Shown one piece after another: positions 53,576 to 58,537 of a DNA stretch of 58,537 bases. Made by a program: the position numbers and the translations under genes. The stretch comes from an uncultured Flavobacteriales bacterium (GTDB lineage Bacteria; Bacteroidota; Bacteroidia; Flavobacteriales_D; Sanyastnellaceae), in assembly GCA_905480095.1 (NCBI GenBank), contig CAJQPF010000011.1:1-58537 (forward strand). The letters are read 5' to 3'. The notes under the pieces are model-generated. The model made no database searches, was not told the origin of the DNA, and saw only the letters and a program-made list of their open reading frames with translations. Within the stretch, counting starts at the first letter, position 1; each line of letters starts with the position of its first letter.

Positions 53576-55074
53576 CACTTTTGGGACTTGAGAAGCAGGT
53601 CCGCCAATGTTCTATCGTTTGCGAGACGAGGCATTTTGTTTTGGCCTCCCAGCATGCCTTTTGATTTCATCGCATTCACAAAACTTCCTTTCGCAAGAGG
53701 GGTCACCACTGCTGGTGCTAGGGCACCATCCTTTTGAAGATCATTATAATATGTGTTTTGATCTCTGAGTGACTGATTCAAATCTGAAGCAAACGCTTTC
53801 AAATCCTTCGGTTTCTTGGCAAATTCAATAAGCCATTCATGGTATGGCTTGCCTTTTTTAGGTTTTACCTGAGGCGCAAGATGCAAGTCGGAAATAACAC
53901 CGCCATTCTTGTTTATTGCTTCTTCGATCGCACTTTCAACTTCTTCAGCGATGACATGTTCCCCGAAAGCAGAAGTAAAATGCTTCGTTCTGCCAGTGAC
54001 GACAACCCGAAGCGGATCAAGAGAAACGAACTTTACAGTATCTCCTATATCATATGCAAAAAGGCCTGCGTTCGTCGTAAGGATTACAGCGTATTGAACG
54101 CCAAGCTCCACTTTGTCTACCATAATTCTTGTCCTGTCACCCGCCAAATACTTATCCATAGGGATAAATTCGAAGAATATGCCGTCTCCTACATTCAGCA
54201 ACATGCCCTCGACATTTGGTTTGTCTTGAAAAGCGAGGAACCCTTCCGATGCAGGGTATAACTCGACCCGATCAATGTCAAAGCCTATCAATTGTTTAAA
54301 CTTCTCGGAATAGGGGCCAAAAGCGCACCCTCCGTGTACAAATAGACTCAAGTTTGGAAACACATCCTGAACGGTTTCCTTCCCGGTGTACTTAAGAAGT
54401 TTCTCAAAATACATTTGAACCCAAGTAGGAATACCACTCACAAGACGTAAATCCTGCTCGGCAGTTTCCTTAACGATTGCATCAAGTTTATCCTCCCAAT
54501 CATCAATGCAGTTTGTCGCCATTGATGGCAAATTACTCCTTTGCAGATATTTAGGCACATGGTGGGCAACGATCCCCGACAACCTTCCGAGCGGTATGCC
54601 TCCTTCCGTCTTGTCTAATTGAGGATTTCCCTGCAAAAAGATCATCTTTCCACTCACAAAATCTGCGTTTCCTGAGCCTACTATTTGCGCAAGCAATGCG
54701 TTTCTCGCTCCCGATATATGGTTGGACAAACTCTCCTCTGTAATCGGTATGTACTTGGTGCCTGAGGTCGTGCCACTCGTTTTTGTGAAGTAGAGCGGTT
54801 TCCCAGGCCACACCACATTGCTTTCTCCAGCGACAGCCCTATCCAAGTAGCTTTTAAGCCCCTCGTAGTCGTTCACAGGTACCGCTCTTTGGAACGATTC
54901 CAATGACATTCCATCACGCAATCCGTGATCTTTTCCAAATGCTGTTTTTGCTGCCGTTTTAACAATATCGTTCAGTTGTTTCAACTGGACAGATACCGGT
55001 TGTGATGACCTGATTTTCAATTCTACCATGGCTGCCCTGGCAAATTGTTTACTTAAAGATGCTTTCAATCCCAT
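53575..55074 (-). CDS. GH3-family acyl-adenylate-forming protein
   Basis: The protein has 499 residues from the ATG at 55074 (MGLKASLSKQFARAAMVELK). A start 17 codons earlier at 55125 would overlap the terminator of the next gene. The adenylation motif is YFTKTSGTTSGTKYIPIT, followed by GGCAFGPY, LYPASEGFLAFQ and YDIGDTVKF. These match the GH3 auxin-responsive promoter family, whose plant members join amino acids to hormones. Bacterial homologues are widespread in Bacteroidota and their substrate is unknown. It leads a five-gene operon (udk, arsC-like, eamA, haaO). Its -7 box sits 4 bases before the ATG. Confidence 0.88.
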   Translation of the reverse strand: MGLKASLSKQFARAAMVELKIRSSQPVSVQLKQLNDIVKTAAKTAFGKDHGLRDGMSLESFQRAVPVNDYEGLKSYLDRAVAGESNVVWPGKPLYFTKTSGTTSGTKYIPITEESLSNHISGARNALLAQIVGSGNADFVSGKMIFLQGNPQLDKTEGGIPLGRLSGIVAHHVPKYLQRSNLPSMATNCIDDWEDKLDAIVKETAEQDLRLVSGIPTWVQMYFEKLLKYTGKETVQDVFPNLSLFVHGGCAFGPYSEKFKQLIGFDIDRVELYPASEGFLAFQDKPNVEGMLLNVGDGIFFEFIPMDKYLAGDRTRIMVDKVELGVQYAVILTTNAGLFAYDIGDTVKFVSLDPLRVVVTGRTKHFTSAFGEHVIAEEVESAIEEAINKNGGVISDLHLAPQVKPKKGKPYHEWLIEFAKKPKDLKAFASDLNQSLRDQNTYYNDLQKDGALAPAVVTPLAKGSFVNAMKSKGMLGGQNKMPRLANDRTLADLLLKSQK

Positions 55075-55078
55075 GGTG

Positions 55079-55086
55079 CGAAAGTA
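55079..55086 (-). promoter_or_regulatory. -7 box of the GH3 operon (leaderless)
   Basis: The minus strand reads TACTTTCG, then CACC, then the ATG at 55074. It matches TAnnTTYG with the four-base spacing seen at several other starts. Confidence 0.5.
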
Positions 55087-55103
55087 CTCAGAATAAAAAT
55101 AAC

Positions 55104-55141
55104 AAAAAAAAGAAGAGGCATTCAATTAAGAATACCTCTTC
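55104..55141 (-). terminator. Intrinsic terminator of the T9SS adhesin-like gene
   Basis: GAAGAGG (55112-55118) and CCTCTTC (55135-55141) pair, extended by nearly matching ATTC/GAAT bases inside. On the minus strand a run of eight T follows. It ends the transcript of the gene at 55170-57206 just ahead of the GH3 promoter. Confidence 0.88.
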
Positions 55142-55169
55142 AATTAGTAGTTAATACTGAGTGTTACGA

Positions 55170-57206
55170 CTAGCGAACAACCATCTTTTTCGTGACTGAA
55201 ATGTCATCTGCAATCAACGTATAAGTGTATAATCCGCTAGAAAGAGCGCTTACGTCATACGTAATCGTGTGGTTCCCTGCGCCTAGTGTTCCCTCATTAA
55301 TACGAGTTACAACTCTTCCGCTTAGATCGCGTACCTCAAACGCAATGGAACGACTTTGAGAAATTTCAAAGCTGAATACTGTTGAATTTGTTGCCGGATT
55401 TGGCGTGTTCTGACCGAGGTTGATTCCGTTCAGAGAAGCCAATTCATCCACAGCAACTCTCTCTCCAAGAATAAGACGTACTGAGGGAGTGTATGTTTGA
55501 GATGTAAACCAAACATAATCTCCATCGCCAGTCACATTGTACTCTCCAGTACTGTTATCTGTATCGCTATTTAACTGAGCGTTTACCGTCAGACCACCCT
55601 CGCTTTCGTACTCAGCGATCACGCCTGCGAAGTAAACCGCATCAGCATCTAGCTCGATCGGATCCTCAAATGCCAAGTATATCGGTCCTGCATTGCTCCA
55701 GTCTGTATCGTATGTCCAGAATGTGCTCTCAAAAGGACTGTCAGTAATACCTACTGAACCGTCGTAGAAATAGAGACGAGATTCAAATTCTAACTCCGCG
55801 ACATTTCCGCCTATGCTCAGACCACAATTTGGACCAAACTCAACAGTAATACCATATGCTGTAGATCCTGAATTGACCATGTGATAGAAGTTACCCTGTC
55901 CAGTTGGGTCGTATAGACCTGGTAAATCAGACTCACGTGGGAACATCTCGCCATCGAGGATAGACTCATCGTCATGGCCATATTCATCATCCGTGTAAAC
56001 AATCACCCTAGACATGGTGTTGTCCTCTGGAGAGACATCAGTACTGCTTCCTGAAGTAATCGTAGAACGCAGGATGTAGTTGCCTGTTGTAGACGGCTCC
56101 CATCCGGTAGGAATGTAGAGTGTGTCCTGAGAGTTTGCAGGGCAGTTAAGACCGTTTGCAAATGAGTATACTGTCGCAAGTGTTTCTGTGACAGAAGCCA
56201 GAACTTCATCACCCGCTTCATTTAAAACTTCGACAAGCACAGCGACATCTTCTTGGTTATCTGTACCGTTGTTGCGGTATAAAACACCTGCAAGAACGCC
56301 ACCGTCAGCAGCAGGAATGGCTTGCTCCATAGGTGTTACTCTGTATTCCCAAACATTGAAAACATCTCCATTTGTAAGCTGAACCATCGCAAGATCATCA
56401 GCGTTGTCGTTTGAACTTACAACGACATCATCAATCCCCCAGTAGTAGTGGCTATATGCCGCACCTGTTTCAGGCGCTTGTGTGTATGTGAATCGAATCT
56501 GAACAGAGTCGCTGTAAGCAGCAACACAACTAATATCTAGTGAAGAAGGAAGTGGATTTGCAGAAGCTGTATTTGCTGCTTCAATAAAAGAACCATGACC
56601 ATCAAATGTGGTCCAAGTCACACCAGCATCATTTGTGACATCCACATAGATAGGCGCATAAGGATAGCAACAGTAACGGAAGTACTGATCCCAATTTAAG
56701 ATGACTGACCCGTCATCTGAAAAGTCAATTAGAGGGCTCGTTAAGGACCCATCAGTGTCTTGAACACCTGTTGCTATTGGTGTGTTAAAGTAGTCACAGT
56801 CAAATATCATCCAACCGTTTTCAGGCGTTCCTGATTCGAGAGGGCCGATGTTTGTAGAAAATTCTCCGCCTGGGTGTGAAACGCCTGTTGCATCACCATT
56901 TGAATAGTATCCAGTATTGCCTGGTGCGACATAAACCCATAGGGAATCATTCGCGTTATCTGAAGTTGTCCATGCGCCGTTTCCGTTAATCCCATCAAAT
57001 CCGTTAGAGAAATCCTCGGAAAACAGAATATTACTGCCTCCACGTTGTGTGGAGCGGGCTTCAATGCCTGCCGTAAGGGCATTATGTGCCTCTAACTGAG
57101 TTGCAGCAGTGACAGAGTGCTCAAAGCTGTGGAGTGTTTCCAAGCGCTGGCCAGAAGCGATCGCAAAAATGCAAATAGCTACAAGAGTTAAAGTCAAATG
57201 TTTCAT
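55170..57206 (-). CDS. T9SS-exported adhesin-like protein
   Basis: The protein has 678 residues with a signal peptide (MKHLTLTLVAICIFAIASGQ). Residues ~60-265 form a jelly-roll domain of the MAM/cleaved-adhesin kind (ILFSEDFSNGFDGINGNGAWTTSD, SPLIDFSDDGSVILNWDQYFRYC, YYWGIDDVVVSS). An Ig-like or CARDB-type segment follows, then a second beta domain. The C-terminus (NLGQNTPNPATNSTVFSF, then VRDLSGRVV, then SGLYTYTLIADDISVTKKMVVR) is a T9SS type A sorting domain. It probably works on the surface or is released. Its domain plan resembles that of the next gene, so the two look like paralogues. Confidence 0.83.
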   Translation of the reverse strand: MKHLTLTLVAICIFAIASGQRLETLHSFEHSVTAATQLEAHNALTAGIEARSTQRGGSNILFSEDFSNGFDGINGNGAWTTSDNANDSLWVYVAPGNTGYYSNGDATGVSHPGGEFSTNIGPLESGTPENGWMIFDCDYFNTPIATGVQDTDGSLTSPLIDFSDDGSVILNWDQYFRYCCYPYAPIYVDVTNDAGVTWTTFDGHGSFIEAANTASANPLPSSLDISCVAAYSDSVQIRFTYTQAPETGAAYSHYYWGIDDVVVSSNDNADDLAMVQLTNGDVFNVWEYRVTPMEQAIPAADGGVLAGVLYRNNGTDNQEDVAVLVEVLNEAGDEVLASVTETLATVYSFANGLNCPANSQDTLYIPTGWEPSTTGNYILRSTITSGSSTDVSPEDNTMSRVIVYTDDEYGHDDESILDGEMFPRESDLPGLYDPTGQGNFYHMVNSGSTAYGITVEFGPNCGLSIGGNVAELEFESRLYFYDGSVGITDSPFESTFWTYDTDWSNAGPIYLAFEDPIELDADAVYFAGVIAEYESEGGLTVNAQLNSDTDNSTGEYNVTGDGDYVWFTSQTYTPSVRLILGERVAVDELASLNGINLGQNTPNPATNSTVFSFEISQSRSIAFEVRDLSGRVVTRINEGTLGAGNHTITYDVSALSSGLYTYTLIADDISVTKKMVVR

Positions 57207-57256
57207 ATTCTTAGGTATGGATTTTGGTAAAAAAATATTTGAATGGCAAATTACGT

Positions 57257-57292
57257 AAAAAAAAAGGGAAGACCGAACGGCCTTCCCTTTTT
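57257..57292 (-). terminator. Bidirectional-type terminator after the last T9SS gene
   Basis: AAAAAGGGAAG (57261-57271) and CTTCCCTTTTT (57282-57292) form a perfect 11-bp stem. On the minus strand nine T follow. It ends the gene at 57312-58537 and shields the next gene. Confidence 0.88.
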
Positions 57293-57311
57293 ATAATATC
57301 GTTGCGTAATC

Positions 57312-58537
57312 TTACTTGACCATCAAACGGTCTGTAGAACGTTCTCCATCCACAGATAGAGTGTATGTGTAGACACCTGCCGCAAATTCAGATGCATCAA
57401 CAGAGATACTGTTGTAACCTGGAGCTTGCGTACCCATATCTAAAGTATAAACAATCTTTCCAGTGATATCGATGACATCAAAGTTTACATCCGCAGCGCG
57501 ATCTAAGCGAAACTGCACACGTGTCACTCCGTTTGTCGGATTAGGGAAGCTCGGGAACATCTCAAACCCAGTTGTGTTCACTGTTTCTTCTGAAATCGTA
57601 TTCACAGCGTTGGGGTTTAAGTTTAAACGTACCATAGGCACCTCATTTGTGTAATACCAGTCGTAAGCAGATCCTGATCCGAATGGTCCGTATATAAATG
57701 CGGTGTTGTCTTGAGTGTATTTAGATTCTCCGTATTGCACGTTTGACCCTCCGTAATGCTCAAATCCTGCGCCTAACCAATCACCTGCAGATGCTAAGTA
57801 AGGTTCATCAAACACCAATGTGTACCAAGTTGTAACTGGCTCGCCAACAGCATTTGTGTTGCCAGCAATAATATCAAACTCATCCGTAGATTGAAGAATT
57901 CCACCATACTGCTCAGCAAGGAAGTTGTCATCAAAACCGTCAAAAAGGTGAGTGATGATCGATGTCCCTGTTTCAGAGCCATCCATCACCGCAACGTCGA
58001 TTGCGTATATAACGACGTCATCTACGATATCGAAAAGAGAAACGGCGATATAATCATCGGTTCCGTCTCCAGGAGCCGCGTTTATAGGGGTTCCTTCATC
58101 ACGCCCCCAAGAAAGGTCTGTGACCTCGAATGACTGAGATGCCATGTTATTCCCAGGGTTTTCGTCAGCTGCATCAGCTGTAAGAACGTAGTCAACGGTG
58201 ACAGGACCAAGCGCTGTAGGCATGTAGGCCGCAGACAAAGTATCCGCTGTTGCATACGAAAGGGTGATCGGTGTAGAATATGCCGTTGTTCCAGCAGCAG
58301 TAACATCAAGTGTAACGTTTGTTTGATCTTCAAAACCTACGTTATACACCTTTGCAGCAGCTGCAAGATCAGCAGGGATTTGAGATAACGGCCAAGCACC
58401 GTACTCGTAATATCCTGAACGCTCATAGTCTGTGTAGCTTAAGTAGTTGTCTATACGCGTGTCATTTGCAGGCGTGTCGTAGACTTGAATATCGTCAATT
58501 TCCCAACTGTATCCCCAGGTTCCAGACCAACGGAAAC
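57312..58537 (-). CDS. T9SS-exported adhesin-like protein, 5' end missing
   Basis: The frame is open to the end of the window, so the N-terminus is missing; about 408 residues remain. The visible start (WSGTWGYSWEIDDIQVYD) is the end of a jelly-roll domain like that of the upstream-numbered neighbour. It is followed by AAAAKVYNVGFEDQTNVTL, an Ig/CARDB-like domain, and another beta domain near SLFDIVDDVVIYAIDVAVMDG. The last ~80 residues are a T9SS sorting domain (MFPSFPNPTNGVTRVQFRL, then VIDITGKIVYTL, then AAGVYTYTLSVDGERSTDRLMVK). The paired genes with the same plan suggest duplication. Confidence 0.82.
   Translation of the reverse strand, partial: FRWSGTWGYSWEIDDIQVYDTPANDTRIDNYLSYTDYERSGYYEYGAWPLSQIPADLAAAAKVYNVGFEDQTNVTLDVTAAGTTAYSTPITLSYATADTLSAAYMPTALGPVTVDYVLTADAADENPGNNMASQSFEVTDLSWGRDEGTPINAAPGDGTDDYIAVSLFDIVDDVVIYAIDVAVMDGSETGTSIITHLFDGFDDNFLAEQYGGILQSTDEFDIIAGNTNAVGEPVTTWYTLVFDEPYLASAGDWLGAGFEHYGGSNVQYGESKYTQDNTAFIYGPFGSGSAYDWYYTNEVPMVRLNLNPNAVNTISEETVNTTGFEMFPSFPNPTNGVTRVQFRLDRAADVNFDVIDITGKIVYTLDMGTQAPGYNSISVDASEFAAGVYTYTLSVDGERSTDRLMVK

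Noticed and set aside
53575-55074. Plant-hormone (auxin) conjugation by the GH3 gene
   Set aside because: GH3 homologues are common in Bacteroidota with no hormone link; family membership alone does not give the substrate.

Overview
The window is a 58.5-kb piece of a chromosome from a member of the Bacteroidota, most likely a marine-type Flavobacteriales. Supporting signs are several secreted proteins with type IX secretion (T9SS) C-terminal sorting domains, a porZ gene, a TonB receptor/DUF4249 pair, an alternative complex III (ActABCDEF) operon joined to coxBA, and promoters of the Bacteroidota type (-7 box TAnnTTTG) with almost no Shine-Dalgarno sequences. It looks like core genome: no tRNA, rRNA, insertion sequence, prophage, CRISPR array or recognisable defence island was seen. 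No gene-free stretch exceeds 300 bases.

Layout. 1-2.5 kb: the 3' end of an Omp28-like T9SS protein, an Omp28-like lipoprotein and a small beta-barrel protein. 2.5-5.6 kb: an LEA14-like lipoprotein and an M20 dipeptidase, divergent from a proline dehydrogenase. 5.7-13 kb: a FecA-like TonB receptor, then a TonB receptor/DUF4249 pair divergent from a secreted PQQ-type sugar dehydrogenase. 13-16 kb: a LolD/FtsX-type ABC module with a DUF3299-like periplasmic protein. 16-16.4 kb: a small protein gene followed by a 38-bp tandem array in which every unit is an intrinsic terminator. 16.4-19.7 kb: an HI0933-type flavoprotein (+) and ruvB-queG (-). 19.7-31.3 kb: the respiratory operon actABCDEF-coxBA (-), ending in a strong terminator. 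31.5-37 kb: a SPOR-domain protein and rimP-nusA-infB, whose leader holds a candidate attenuator. 37-42.3 kb: an AlbA/Schlafen-like protein, porZ, an aminotransferase and an omega-amidase. 42.3-49 kb: glutaryl-CoA dehydrogenase, rnhA, marC, purN and a large DUF2723/GT117 membrane protein. 49-58.5 kb: a Kazal/PKD T9SS protein, the operon GH3-udk-arsC-eamA-haaO, and two related T9SS adhesin-like proteins, the last cut by the window edge.

How the genes work together. Complex ActA-F passes electrons from menaquinol to the caa3-type oxidase CoxBA. PorZ belongs to the T9SS machinery that would export and anchor the CTD-bearing proteins in this window. The aminotransferase and omega-amidase form a plausible glutamine-driven transamination pair. 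RimP, NusA and IF-2 form the usual translation/transcription operon.

The most noteworthy non-coding signals are the tandem terminator array, a set of promoters whose -7 box sits exactly 3-4 bases before the ATG (predicted leaderless mRNAs), two interlocked divergent promoters at 11.4 kb, and the rimP leader hairpin. No wholly new multi-gene system can be claimed from the sequence alone. The best candidates for under-described modules are the ABC/DUF3299-like set and the GH3-to-haaO operon.
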